The notes beneath the pieces were generated by a model that was not told the origin of the DNA, made no database searches, and saw only the letters and a program-made list of their open reading frames with translations. DNA of 64,000 nucleotides, taken from the NCBI GenBank assembly GCA_965204525.1, contig OZ241994.1, positions 4,402,001 through 4,466,000 of the forward strand, written 5' to 3'. Below, one piece after another: positions 12,014 to 20,772 of this stretch. The number at the start of each line of letters is the position of its first letter. Positions within the stretch are counted from its first letter, which is position 1. The translations under genes and the position numbers were made by a program. The stretch is from Bin5 sp965204525 (lineage in GTDB: Bacteria; Chloroflexota; Anaerolineae; Caldilineales; Caldilineaceae).

Positions 12014-12910
12014 ATGCAGTCGATAAAGGCGCCGCGTGACGCGCCGCTGAACCGGACAACCACAGCCCAGGGCAACCGCTATGCGCCCGATCATGGCCGC
12101 CGGGTCAGCAAGGAAGAGTACTGGGCAAAGTGGTATGAAAGTCCGTACCCGGACATCGACGTCAGCTACGAATGGAACAACGGCATCCTGGAGGCGAAAC
12201 CCTTGCCCAACTATCCCCAAATCAGGCTGTATCGCTGGTTTAATCAACTCTTGAACTGTTATGTTGAGGTCAATCCCATAGCCAGGATGATCGATCTGGA
12301 GACGGGCGTCAGCATGACGGTTGTGGATGACAGCGAGCCGTCAGGTATGTGGGATGTAGTGTACAAGCCGGACATCGGCGTCGTTCTGAACGACAATCCT
12401 GCGCCGTGGGGCGCGGAAGAGCTGCGCGCCTTTGAAGGGGTATGCGACATGATCGTCGAAGCGGTCTCCAATTCGACGCTGGCGGAGGTGCGCCGGGACA
12501 CCGAGGAGAAGAAAAGGGGCTACGCCCTGGCCGGCGTGAAGGAATACTTCATTCTGGATCCCAGCGATCGGTATATGGGCTTTTACCGTCTCACCGAGGA
12601 TGGGCGCTATGCCGAGATCCACCCCGGCGCCGGGGAAATAATCAGTTCGGAAGTTCTGCCGGGCTTCCGGTTCCGGCGGTCGGACCTGCTCAAGTTGCCG
12701 GTTCTCACGGAACTGGCGCTCGACGAACTCTATGCGGACTATGTCATTCCCGGCCATCTGGACACAGTGAACAGGGCCGAAACAGCGGAGGAACGGGCCG
12801 CGGCGGAAGCGGTCGCCCGGTGCCAGGCGGAGAACAGGGCCGAAAAGGCGGAGGAGCAGCTGCAAGCGATGCAAGCAGAACTAGCCCGACTGCGCCAGGA
12901 CCGCGCCTGA
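12014..12910 (+). CDS. Uma2 family endonuclease-like protein, copy 1
   Basis: 298 residues. The Uma2/DUF820 core is a PD-(D/E)xK-type fold: YKPDIGVVLNDN provides the Asp, IVEAVSNST the Glu, and EEKKRGYALAGVKEYFILDP the Lys and the final strand. The family is hugely expanded in cyanobacteria and Chloroflexota and is often called a restriction endonuclease, though its function is poorly known. A short Ala/Glu coiled coil closes the protein (about 255-298). Start: GAGGAGGG lies 3 bases before ATG 12014 and is conserved in the paralogues; an upstream in-frame codon at 11951 lies inside the promoter. It is nearly identical to copy 4 (21492) in the first 250 residues. Confidence 0.85.
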   Translation: MQSIKAPRDAPLNRTTTAQGNRYAPDHGRRVSKEEYWAKWYESPYPDIDVSYEWNNGILEAKPLPNYPQIRLYRWFNQLLNCYVEVNPIARMIDLETGVSMTVVDDSEPSGMWDVVYKPDIGVVLNDNPAPWGAEELRAFEGVCDMIVEAVSNSTLAEVRRDTEEKKRGYALAGVKEYFILDPSDRYMGFYRLTEDGRYAEIHPGAGEIISSEVLPGFRFRRSDLLKLPVLTELALDELYADYVIPGHLDTVNRAETAEERAAAEAVARCQAENRAEKAEEQLQAMQAELARLRQDRA

Positions 12911-13007
12911 CTCAATCGCGTCACAGACTCCTGGCCGCACCGCCCCCCTCGTCGTTACAACCGTCCCCATCGCCGACCTCCCCGCAATCGACCCACCCCC
13001 CAGCCCC

Positions 13008-13073
13008 TGAAGTTCCCCCGCCTTTCCCCTTCCCTTCCCCCCGCCCTTCCCCTGCCCTTCCCCTCCCCCGCCA
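13008..13073 (+). repeat. 11-bp GC-rich repeat tract before Uma2 copy 2
   Basis: CCCTTCCCCTGCC-type units, ending at the AGTTCGTGC of the promoter. The 50 bases before it (12955-13010) repeat the end of the SH3 lipoprotein gene (VPIADLPxIDPPPSP codons), so this interval is a duplicate of 11835-11945. Confidence 0.75.
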
Positions 13074-13078
13074 GTTCG

Positions 13079-13087
13079 TGCTAAAAT
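13079..13087 (+). promoter_or_regulatory. extended -10 promoter of Uma2 copy 2
   Basis: TG-C-TAAAAT, same position and context as before the other Uma2 copies. Confidence 0.55.
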
Positions 13088-13140
13088 CCCCCAGACGGAC
13101 AGGAATGCCGGCCGGCGTTCGTAATGTTAGAGGAGGGAGC

Positions 13141-14079
13141 ATGGTGACGATAAAGGCGCCGCGTGACGCGCCGCTGAAGCGGACAACCACAGCCCGGGGC
13201 AGCCGCTATGCGCCCGATCATGGCCGCCGCGTCAGCAAGGAGGAGTACTGGGCAAAGTGGTATGAAAGCCCCTACCCGGACATCGACGTCAGCTACGAAT
13301 GGAACAACGGCATCCTGGAGGCCAAACCCTTGCCCAACGCGCCCCAGCTCAGACAATATGGCTGGTTCTACACTCTCTTGTTCTGCTATATTCAGAGCCA
13401 TCCCATTGCCAATTTAATTAATCTTGAAACCGGCGTCAGCATGACGGTACTCGACGCCAGTGAACCGTCAGGTGTGTGGGATGTAGTGTACAAGCCGGAC
13501 ATCGGGGTGATTCTGAACGACAATCCGGCGCCCTGGGGCGCGAAAGAGCTGCGCGCCTTTGAAGGCGTATGCGACATGATAGTGGAGGAGGTGTCGGATT
13601 CGACCTTGGCGGAGGTGCGGCGGGATACGGAGGAGAAGAGGAGGGGATACGCCCTGGCCGGGGTGAAGGAGTACTTCATCCTTGACCCTGAAGACCGCTA
13701 CATGCGCTTCTACCGGCTGACCGCCGCCCGGTGCTATGCGGAGATCCGGCCCGACGCGGCCGGTGTAATCGGTTCGCAGGTACTGCCCGGCTTCCAGTTT
13801 CGGCGGACGGACCTGCTCAGTTTGCCGGATCAGGAAGAACTGGCACTGGACGAAATATACGCGGGCTATGTCATGCCCGGCTATCGTGACGCTGTGAACA
13901 GGGCCGAAGCGGAGACCACCGCCCGCCGCCAAGCGGAGGAAAGGGCCGAAGATGCGGAGCAACGGGCCGAAGAGGCGGAAGAAAGGGCTGCCGAGGAAAC
14001 TGCCGCCCGCCGCCAGGCGGAGGAACAGACTCAAGCCTTGAAAGCCGAAATAGCGCGACTGCGCCAAGACCGCGGCTGA
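13141..14079 (+). CDS. Uma2 family endonuclease-like protein, copy 2
   Basis: 312 residues with the same core as copy 1 (YKPDIGVILNDN, MIVEEVSDST, EEKRRGYALAGVKEYFILDP). The C-terminal coil is longer than in its paralogues, with RAEEAEERAAEE-type repeats at about 258-310. The segment MRFYRLTAA to VLPGFQFRR matches copy 3, not copies 1 and 4, while the N-terminal third is its own version (NAPQLRQYGWFYTLL). Start: GAGGAGGGAGC precedes ATG 13141. An in-frame extension upstream to 12442 crosses copy 1 in the wrong frame and is not real. Confidence 0.85.
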   Translation: MVTIKAPRDAPLKRTTTARGSRYAPDHGRRVSKEEYWAKWYESPYPDIDVSYEWNNGILEAKPLPNAPQLRQYGWFYTLLFCYIQSHPIANLINLETGVSMTVLDASEPSGVWDVVYKPDIGVILNDNPAPWGAKELRAFEGVCDMIVEEVSDSTLAEVRRDTEEKRRGYALAGVKEYFILDPEDRYMRFYRLTAARCYAEIRPDAAGVIGSQVLPGFQFRRTDLLSLPDQEELALDEIYAGYVMPGYRDAVNRAEAETTARRQAEERAEDAEQRAEEAEERAAEETAARRQAEEQTQALKAEIARLRQDRG

Positions 14080-14165
14080 CCCAATCGCGTCACAGATGCC
14101 CCGCCCTTCCCAACCTGACCGCAAAGCCGGCCTGCAACGGGAAGGAATGGACGACGAGCCGCCAG

Positions 14166-14765
14166 TCAGGATTCAAGCAGATCTCGAAGAGAGATGAATG
14201 GCGTGACCCGATTGTGAATTGTCAACCCTTTGTATTCGCCATCAAAGCGCACATCTTCGTCTTCGCCCAGGTAAACAGGTGACTTGGCATGATCTCTGGA
14301 AGGCTTTTCACCTATCTGCCAGTACTTTATGCTGAACTCTGACCCGCTCAACTCTGTGCTATTGTCTGTGTTAAAGACGGAAACAAGATAGTGAAGCAAC
14401 GGCTGCGACCAGCGCAGCTGCGCATATCCGTTCTCTTCATGTTTTGAATCACCTTCCTCAGGAAGTGTCTTCTTAAGTTCAACAAAAATCGCAAAATATC
14501 CACCGTCTCTTTTTCCGATAAGCAGATAGTCACAGCGTTTCATCCAGTTCTTTGGCCTGTTCCCATAAAACAACTCCCATTTTTTGGCATCTTCAGGACT
14601 GATAATGACGACCGACTCCGGAATCTCTTCGATCCTCAGAGTCATGTCAACATTTGGGTTTTTCTCAAAGAGTTCAACTGTGTCACCCTCCCTCTTGCAC
14701 GCGGGGAGCTTTTTATCCGTGCGTACATGATCGTCAACCCAAGCGACAAACTCCGCGTCATTCAT
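14166..14765 (-). CDS. small protein with a PD-(D/E)xK-like motif, partner of the AAA ATPase
   Basis: 199 residues, not recognised as a named family. Residues 79-98 read DYLLIG...GGYFAIFVELK: an Asp, 16 residues, then ELK at the end of a hydrophobic strand. A Gln follows 18 residues later (AQLRWSQPLLHYL). This is the geometry of PD-(D/E)xK nucleases; the assignment is an inference from the motif. The start overlaps the stop of the upstream ATPase gene by 8 bases, so the two are translated together. The base composition is clearly more AT-rich than the Uma2 genes beside it, suggesting transfer. Other possibilities are a non-nuclease effector or a specificity subunit. Confidence 0.65.
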   Translation of the reverse strand: MNDAEFVAWVDDHVRTDKKLPACKREGDTVELFEKNPNVDMTLRIEEIPESVVIISPEDAKKWELFYGNRPKNWMKRCDYLLIGKRDGGYFAIFVELKKTLPEEGDSKHEENGYAQLRWSQPLLHYLVSVFNTDNSTELSGSEFSIKYWQIGEKPSRDHAKSPVYLGEDEDVRFDGEYKGLTIHNRVTPFISLRDLLES

Positions 14766-16215
14766 CCCCCTTTTCCCTTTCTATGCGTGTGTACAACTCC
14801 CGTGCCCTCCTGTTGATGTCATCTATGGTCTGGTCGAACACCGGCATCTGAATGCCGTACTCATCCACTCTGTTGGGGATCAGTCCGCCGCCCTCTGCCG
14901 TGTAAGCCCGGACCTGGCCCGGTGACAGTATATCAACCTCCCGGTAGCCCAGCCTTTCCATTGTCTCCTCTTTCCTCGCAAAACTGCTGCTGAGCATGAT
15001 CAGATTGTTCACCTCCTTTACGATATAGTCGCTGTGGGTGGTTATCAATACCCGGTTGCCGGCATTCACCAGTTCTGCCAGTAACCACGCCAGCCTGATC
15101 TGGTTTGACGTGTCAAGATGGCTTTCCGGCTCATCAATGATGATTAGGCGGCTGTCATCCACATCATACAAGTACTTCAAAAAGAAGTGCAGGCTCGACA
15201 ACTCCCATGTCGACGAAGATGCCAGATGCAAAGGAATGTCAAAACCGGGTCCCTTGTCTGAACTCGATGTGAAGCGCACCGAGTCGTCAGCAACCTTGAA
15301 GCGGCCGCGCAACATCTCTTCTATGGGTCCGGCATAATCTTCCGAAATGTCGTCTCTGTAGAATTCCGCCAGGCGAGGGATCCTTCTGTAGAAATCTATA
15401 TTGTCATGTACCGGCAGAGGATAACTGCTTATGTTCTCTAACGGCCCGAAGTCTAAAGGCGGGGAACTGTTTGACTCGTGCTCCTTGAACTGCATAGAAC
15501 GAACGACCTGGTTCCTGACGTAATCCAACTCACTTATGAACAGCGGGATTGTGTGGCGTGCCGAAGAAAAGATATACGGGTTCTGCACAAACATAAAAAC
15601 GCTCCCTAACAGGAATCGCAAATATGTGCGCACGAAGACCCGCTTAAAAGAGACGGGAGAAAGAGGCCTCATTCCCTCTGGTGTAATATCTACCAGGCTG
15701 ACGATAACCTTCCCCCCATCGTGTTTCCAGTTGATTAACCCCCCTAGCGGATCAAAAAATTCTATCGGATCAAGAGGTGCAGATAAAGAAGAGGTTCTCA
15801 GAAAGGGTTTGTCTCTATAATCCACACGCAATGACGCGCCTCGAAACTGCTCCCGCGACGCGTTAAAGGTGCGGGATATCCCGTTTTCCGAATAGTCCTT
15901 TGCCATCTCCACCACCAGACGGTCGCGTTCCTCTTCCCGCAGCTCTTCGCTCATATCCCACATAGCTTGGCCGTCGTCTCGCAACCTTCGTACTGCTTCC
16001 TCAACCGGACCGGCCCCAATCCTGGTGAAGTGGTTCTCAACATAACTGTTCCCCCAACTGCCGGATAACTGCTGGTTGAACCCGTTCAGGAATCCATACA
16101 GCGCATAGACAATATTGGTCTTGCCCGTGTTGTTGAGGCCGGAAATGATCGTGAGATCGCCCAACTCCAACTCTGCTTTCCTGACTGGACCAAGATTCTC
16201 GAATGTGAATTTCAT
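14758..16215 (-). CDS. AAA15/OLD-like ABC-type ATPase, putative defence ATPase
   Basis: 485 residues. Walker A is GLNNTGKT at about 30-37, right after FENLGPVRKAELELGDLTII. The middle is helical. The C-terminal half has a degenerate signature near LASSSTWELSSLHFFLKYL, Walker B LIIIDEPESHLD and the His switch VLITTHSDYIVKEV. This arrangement fits stand-alone SMC-like ATPases (AAA15, OLD, RecF-like) that in many defence systems sense phage and control a toxic partner. Start: ATG 16215 has GAAGGGG 7 bases upstream; a TTG at 16242 would add nine residues. It is transcribed first, followed by the overlapping nuclease-like gene. Confidence 0.75.
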   Translation of the reverse strand: MKFTFENLGPVRKAELELGDLTIISGLNNTGKTNIVYALYGFLNGFNQQLSGSWGNSYVENHFTRIGAGPVEEAVRRLRDDGQAMWDMSEELREEERDRLVVEMAKDYSENGISRTFNASREQFRGASLRVDYRDKPFLRTSSLSAPLDPIEFFDPLGGLINWKHDGGKVIVSLVDITPEGMRPLSPVSFKRVFVRTYLRFLLGSVFMFVQNPYIFSSARHTIPLFISELDYVRNQVVRSMQFKEHESNSSPPLDFGPLENISSYPLPVHDNIDFYRRIPRLAEFYRDDISEDYAGPIEEMLRGRFKVADDSVRFTSSSDKGPGFDIPLHLASSSTWELSSLHFFLKYLYDVDDSRLIIIDEPESHLDTSNQIRLAWLLAELVNAGNRVLITTHSDYIVKEVNNLIMLSSSFARKEETMERLGYREVDILSPGQVRAYTAEGGGLIPNRVDEYGIQMPVFDQTIDDINRRARELYTRIEREKGDE

Positions 16216-16265
16216 TCCTGCACCCCTTCCCTGCCGGATCAAAGCGAAAATGGATCTGCAGGGAA

Positions 16266-16295
16266 ATGATAATCAAAGAAATGGCAAAGTACCAA
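16266..16295 (-). promoter_or_regulatory. promoter of the ATPase/nuclease-like operon
   Basis: On the minus strand TTGGTA (16295-16290), 18-base spacer, TATCAT (16271-16266), about 50 bases upstream of ATG 16215. The rest of 16300-16880 shows no gene I can support. Confidence 0.45.
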
Positions 16296-16880
16296 TGGAA
16301 GAAGCATATTGAACCGGCAGCTACATCGAACAGTAACCATACTCACCACTGCTCACTGACCCCCGCCCTTCCCCCAACGACATGACGCCTACTATCCACC
16401 GCAATCCCTACTTGCCCCGCCGCCGCTTCCGGCTCTGACCGAAAGGCCGGCCCGCCTGCGGACGCCGTCCCGGTCCCGACCAGGCCCTCCAGGCGCGTAT
16501 TCTCCTCGAAACGCCGCCCCATCCCCTACGATTCCCCTACGATCACCCCCAGCGCGATCATCCCGCCCCGGTGCAGGCGGAAAATTGTATGCACCCTGAT
16601 TCTCCGATATATTGTTCCTGACTCTGTCCGGAATGTCCGGCCGGCCCGATCTTCCCAAGCCAAAACGTCATGATGGTAAGCGCGCCTTACATCACAACAG
16701 TTGAGGCGGAGCATCTGTGCATGCTGCATCAAAAGGTGTTCTTCGCGATGCTCCGCGCCCTCTGCGGACAAACCAGGCCCCCTTACAGCACTCATATCAG
16801 GCAAACTTCATCAAGCCCTGACGCCCGACCTCTTTCCCTTTCCTTTATTCACCGCACTCATCCGCCGCCGGAGTCCCGTC

Positions 16881-17585
16881 ATGAAAACCCGAACACAGTA
16901 TCTCGCGCTCGCGCTGGTCCTCCTCTGCGCACTCTCCTCCATCGCCTGGCGCAGCGCCCACCTGCCCGGCGCCATCGCCGGCCTCGACCTCCTGCCCCCG
17001 CTCCCCTTCTCAGCCGCCACCATGGACCTGCCCCGCATCCGCCACGAGCGCCGGACAAAGCTGGCAGCCGTCAAATGGCGCCGCCTGTTGGAAGAAGAGT
17101 CCCAATATGCCGTCACCTACAACGGACTGACCCTCCTGCACATGAACGTCGACCGGGCCCGCGCCCAGGGCGAAAGGTGGATCGAAGTCAGCCTCGAAGA
17201 CCAGATGCTCTACGCCTGGGAAGGCGACCGCCTCGCGAACCGGTTCTCCGTTTCCTCCGGCGTCGCAGACAATCCCACCGTCACCGGCCTCTTTCGCATC
17301 TGGGCCCGAACCGTTTCCCAGACCATGGACGGCGGCGACCGCGCCTCCGGCTCCTACTACAACCTGCCGAACGTACCCTGGGTCCAATACTTCTACCACG
17401 GTTACGCCATCCACGGCGCCTACTGGCACAACAACTTCGGCGTCCCCATGAGCCACGGCTGCGTCAACCTGACCATCGAAGACGCCGAATGGCTCTTCAA
17501 CTGGGCATTCCCCGCCTGGAGCGGCTCGACCGCCTGGCTCCGCTCCACCCGCAATGACGCCACCCTCGTCTGGGTCCACGAATAA
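16881..17585 (+). CDS. L,D-transpeptidase (YkuD domain)
   Basis: 234 residues. The N-terminal membrane segment is YLALALVLLCALSSIAW. The YkuD domain occupies about 90-225, with IEVSLEDQMLYAWEGD at its start and the catalytic HGAYWHNNFGVPMSHGCVNL, the nucleophile being Cys194. These enzymes make 3-3 peptidoglycan crosslinks or attach proteins to the wall. The start at 16881 is chosen because the signal/anchor begins there; the open frame upstream to 16701 has no domain. The gene is alone, next to Uma2 copy 3. Confidence 0.9.
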   Translation: MKTRTQYLALALVLLCALSSIAWRSAHLPGAIAGLDLLPPLPFSAATMDLPRIRHERRTKLAAVKWRRLLEEESQYAVTYNGLTLLHMNVDRARAQGERWIEVSLEDQMLYAWEGDRLANRFSVSSGVADNPTVTGLFRIWARTVSQTMDGGDRASGSYYNLPNVPWVQYFYHGYAIHGAYWHNNFGVPMSHGCVNLTIEDAEWLFNWAFPAWSGSTAWLRSTRNDATLVWVHE

Positions 17586-17649
17586 CCGTGCTGCCTGCCC
17601 AGGCACAGGGACAAGCCTCTCGCCCGCCCTTCCCTCCCCCGCCAATGCG

Positions 17650-17658
17650 TGCTAAAAT
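17650..17658 (+). promoter_or_regulatory. extended -10 promoter of Uma2 copy 3
   Basis: TGC-TAAAAT in the shared block GCGTGCTAAAATCCCCCATG, 53 bases before ATG 17712. Confidence 0.6.
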
Positions 17659-17711
17659 CCCCCATGCGGACAGGAGTGCCGGCCGGCGTTCGTTATGTCA
17701 GAGGAGGGAGC

Positions 17712-18545
17712 ATGCAGTCGATAAAGGCGCCGCGTGACGCGCCGCTGAAGCGGACAACCACAGCCCGGGGCAACCGCTATGCGCCCGACCATGGCCGTCG
17801 CGTCAGCAAGGAAGAGTACTGGGCAAAGTGGTATGAAAGTCCCTACCCGGACATGGACGTCAGCTATGAATGGAACAACGGCATTCTGGAGGCCAAACCC
17901 TTGCCCAACTATCCGCAGATCAGGCTGTATCGCTGGTTCAGCCTGCTCCTGAGTTGCTATGTTCAGGTCAATCCGATTGCCAAATTTATCGATCTGGAGA
18001 CGGGCGTCAGCATGACGGTACTCGATGCTGGCGAGCCGTCGGGTGTGTGGGAGGTCGTGTACAAGCCGGACATCGGCGTGGTTCTGAACGACAATCCGGC
18101 GCCCTGGGGTGCGGTAGAGCTGCGCGCCTTTGAAGGGGTATGCGACATGATAGTGGAGGCGGTGTCCGATTCGACCATGGCGGAGGTGCGGCGGGACACA
18201 GAGGAGAAGAAAAGGGGCTACGCCCTTGCCGGCGTGCAAGAGTACATCATCCTTGACCCTGAAGACCGCTACATGCGTTTCTACCGGCTGACCGCCGCCC
18301 GCCGCTATGCGGAGATCCGGCCGGACGCGGCGGGCGTAATCGGTTCGCAGGTACTGCCTGGATTCCAGTTTCGGCGCAGGGACCTGCTGAACTTGCCGGA
18401 GCTGGCGGAACTGGCGCTGGACGAAGTATACGCGGGCTATGTCATACCCGGCTATCACGAGGCCGTGAACAGGGCCGAAAAGGCGGAGGAACAGCTGCAA
18501 GCCGCAAGAGCTGAAATTGCGCGACTGCGCCAAGACCGCGCCTGA
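17712..18545 (+). CDS. Uma2 family endonuclease-like protein, copy 3
   Basis: 277 residues with YKPDIGVVLNDN, MIVEAVSDST and EEKKRGYALAGVQEYIILDP. The first half follows copy 1 (NYPQIRLYRWF) while the second half follows copy 2 (MRFYRLTAARRYAEIRPDA), so it looks like a gene-conversion mosaic. The C-terminal coil is short. Start is at the conserved GAGGAGGGAGC-ATG. Confidence 0.85.
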   Translation: MQSIKAPRDAPLKRTTTARGNRYAPDHGRRVSKEEYWAKWYESPYPDMDVSYEWNNGILEAKPLPNYPQIRLYRWFSLLLSCYVQVNPIAKFIDLETGVSMTVLDAGEPSGVWEVVYKPDIGVVLNDNPAPWGAVELRAFEGVCDMIVEAVSDSTMAEVRRDTEEKKRGYALAGVQEYIILDPEDRYMRFYRLTAARRYAEIRPDAAGVIGSQVLPGFQFRRRDLLNLPELAELALDEVYAGYVIPGYHEAVNRAEKAEEQLQAARAEIARLRQDRA

Positions 18546-18571
18546 CCGCAACGCGTCATCCAGCGCCTCTA

Positions 18572-18580
18572 TAGTATACT
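18572..18580 (+). promoter_or_regulatory. -10 element ATAGTATACT of coiled-coil gene copy 1
   Basis: TATACT at 18575-18580, 78 bases before ATG 18658. The copies at 29331 and 30238 have ATAGTATAAT at almost the same distance (81 bases). Confidence 0.5.
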
Positions 18581-18657
18581 GTCGGAGAAAAGGCGGCGCA
18601 GCGAAGACCGCCGCGCCACCGGTTCTCCCGCAGGCGCAGAACTGAAGCGAGACCGCC

Positions 18658-18996
18658 ATGACAACCGAAACGGAACGGATCGCACGCATCGAAGGCGCCT
18701 ACGAGCACCTGGCGACAAGAGCGGACGTAGAGACAGTCAAAGCGGAAGTGCAGTCCGTCAAAGCGGAACTGCAGTCCCTCCGCTCCGAACTGAAAGCGGA
18801 TATACAGTCCCTCCGCTCCGAACAGAAAGCGGAACTACAGTCCGTCCACGCCGAGCTGAAAACGGATATACAGGAAATCAGGTCCGACATGGACGTAATG
18901 CGGAATGAACTGCGCTGGCTCCGGTGGCTCATGGCAATCGGCGTGGCCGGCATCCTGCTGCCGCTGCTGCAACGCCTCTTTGCATTCCTCTCCTGA
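18658..18996 (+). CDS. tail-anchored coiled-coil protein, family copy 1
   Basis: 112 residues. The conserved head is TERIARIEGAYEHLATRADV. A coil of 7- and 11-residue units follows (VKAEVQS, LRSELKADIQS). The C-terminal membrane helix is LRWLRWLMAIGVAGILLPLL, with a short tail. The unit lengths match heptad and hendecad coiled coils. Four further intact members lie at 29331, 30238, 36245 and 36690, with different coil lengths. The layout resembles XhlA-like or other small membrane-tethered coiled-coil proteins, but I do not recognise the family and give no function. Its own promoter lies in the gap after Uma2 copy 3. Confidence 0.8.
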   Translation: MTTETERIARIEGAYEHLATRADVETVKAEVQSVKAELQSLRSELKADIQSLRSEQKAELQSVHAELKTDIQEIRSDMDVMRNELRWLRWLMAIGVAGILLPLLQRLFAFLS

Positions 18997-19090
18997 GCCT
19001 CCCCCGCCCTCCCCCCGCTGTTCCCCAGCCCTTCCCCCGCTGTTCCCCTTTCCCCCCGCCGTCCAACCGTTCCCCCCACGACTTCCCAAT
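18997..19090 (+). repeat. 11-bp GC-rich repeat tract
   Basis: CCCCCGCCCTCC, CCCCGCTGTTC and CCCCAGCCCTTC units fill most of this 260-base gene-free stretch before 19258. A possible TTGCCA-N18-TATGCT promoter lies at 19151-19180. Confidence 0.65.
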
Positions 19091-19257
19091 GACACAAATA
19101 CGTACCCCCGCTCCACCCCTGTTCCCCTCATTCCCACCCCCTCCTCATCCTTGCCACTGCCTGCCCGACCATAATATGCTTGTTTGACACCCGTCGCAGG
19201 ACCTTGGCCGGCCAGTGACCGCCCTCCGGCTGCGAAAAAGAGGCAATGCACTCAACC

Positions 19258-20718
19258 ATGAAGAAACGTCTCGTTATCATCGCCGTCGCCGCCCTCTTTA
19301 TCGCCTTCGTCGCCCTCCTGCTCCTCTCCCTGACCGGGACCATCTCAGACCGGCTCTCCCCTGCCATCTCCGCCCGGTCCCGCATCGCAGACAAGGACAT
19401 TCAGCTCGCCAAGGAAAACACCACGGCCCGCGGCGCCTGGTCCGACGGCACAACCATCTGGGTGACCGACTACCTCGGCGACAAGATCTACGCTTACAAG
19501 ATGAGTGACGGGTCGCGCGATACTGCCAAGGAGTTCACCAGCGTCACCGATCCCAGAAATATCTGGTCCGACGGCACGACGATGTGGGTGACCGACTCTA
19601 CTACTACGGTGCGCGCTTACAAGTTGAGTGACAGGACGCGCGCTGCAAGCAAGGATATCGATGCCCGCGTTTGCAGCAAAGGCGTCGGCGGCGTCGGCGC
19701 GCTCAGGGGCGTCTGGTCCGACGGCACAACCATGTGGGTGGCGGCGAACCATCCCGAAATGAGGATATATGCCTACAAAATGAGCGACAAGAGCTGCGAC
19801 GCAAGCAAGACTTTCGACACGCTTGCAGCCGCCGGCATGACCCGTCAGGAGGGCATCTGGTCCGATGGCGTAACCATGTGGGTCGTGGAACACGGTAGCG
19901 CCGACAAGATATTCGCATTCAGCATGAGCGGCAAGGCGCACGACCGGGGCAGGGACATCAATCTCCCCTCCCAACGCAACTTCTACGACCTCTGGTCCGA
20001 CGGCACGACCGTCTGGCTCGTGAACTATGGCGAAACCACGAACAAGCTGTATGCCGTCACCTTACCGACCGGCAACACGCCAACGCCCACCTCGACCGCG
20101 ACGCCAACGCCCGCGCCCACTTCGACGCCCACCTTCACCCCCCGTCCCCCAAACCAGGGCGGCAACGCTCCAACCCGGACGCCGACGCCCACCGCGACGC
20201 CAATGCCCACCGCGACGCCAACGCCCACCTTCACCCCGACGCCCACCGCGACCCCTCGCACCGACAAAGACGTCAGCGGCCCGCCGCCCAAGCCCCCCGG
20301 CAAAGACGAACTCGCGCCGCCGCCGCCCGCGCCGCCTGCCGCGACACCGAAGCCGGCGTCCGGCAACCTCGCAGGAGGGCGCGCCGGCATCGTGAATCAC
20401 GCCGCAACGCCGGTGCAGCTGTTCGTTACGGACAGCGGACTCCAGTGCTGGTTCATCGGGCCCAAAGGCGGCGGCCAGACCGGTCCCCTCCTGTCCTCGG
20501 TCAGCTCGCTGGCCGCGACCCACCCCGCCGGCGCCCCCGTATCCCTCTACGACGGGCAGCATCCTCTGACCGGCAAGTCCGTTCGCATCACCTACCTGCC
20601 CGCCCTGCGCAAAATTCGGATCAGCACCTACTACGCCGACGACCCCCCGAACCAGGTCGACAAACCCTACGTCTTCACCGTCGACCAAAACAACACCGTC
20701 AATCACCTGAACTGGTAG
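19258..20718 (+). CDS. secreted protein: WSDGTTMWV repeats, TP-rich stalk and the repeated secreted domain
   Basis: 486 residues. The signal peptide is MKKRLVIIAVAALFIAFVAL. Five repeats of about 45 residues (about 40-270) share WSDGTTxWVxD and IYAYKMSD, probably blades of a beta-propeller. A Thr/Pro-rich stalk (TPTPTATPTP type, about 275-370) follows. The C-terminal domain of about 105 residues is the same as in the five small secreted proteins (NHAATPVQLF, GLQCWFIGPKGG, HPLTGKSVRITY, KPYVFTVDQNNTVNHLNW). It is the only copy carried on a large N-terminal partner. ATG 19246 is also possible but has no good ribosome site. It is probably a surface protein. Confidence 0.8.
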   Translation: MKKRLVIIAVAALFIAFVALLLLSLTGTISDRLSPAISARSRIADKDIQLAKENTTARGAWSDGTTIWVTDYLGDKIYAYKMSDGSRDTAKEFTSVTDPRNIWSDGTTMWVTDSTTTVRAYKLSDRTRAASKDIDARVCSKGVGGVGALRGVWSDGTTMWVAANHPEMRIYAYKMSDKSCDASKTFDTLAAAGMTRQEGIWSDGVTMWVVEHGSADKIFAFSMSGKAHDRGRDINLPSQRNFYDLWSDGTTVWLVNYGETTNKLYAVTLPTGNTPTPTSTATPTPAPTSTPTFTPRPPNQGGNAPTRTPTPTATPMPTATPTPTFTPTPTATPRTDKDVSGPPPKPPGKDELAPPPPAPPAATPKPASGNLAGGRAGIVNHAATPVQLFVTDSGLQCWFIGPKGGGQTGPLLSSVSSLAATHPAGAPVSLYDGQHPLTGKSVRITYLPALRKIRISTYYADDPPNQVDKPYVFTVDQNNTVNHLNW

Positions 20719-20772
20719 CCCCCCCGCCCTTCCCCCGAAGTTCCCCCGCCGTTCCCCTTCCCCTCCCCCTCA
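20719..20772 (+). repeat. 11-bp GC-rich repeat tract between convergent genes
   Basis: CCCGCCCTTCC/CCCGAAGTTCC units between 20718 and the GxxExxY gene. A matching tract lies at 22326-22380 before the second GxxExxY copy. Confidence 0.7.
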
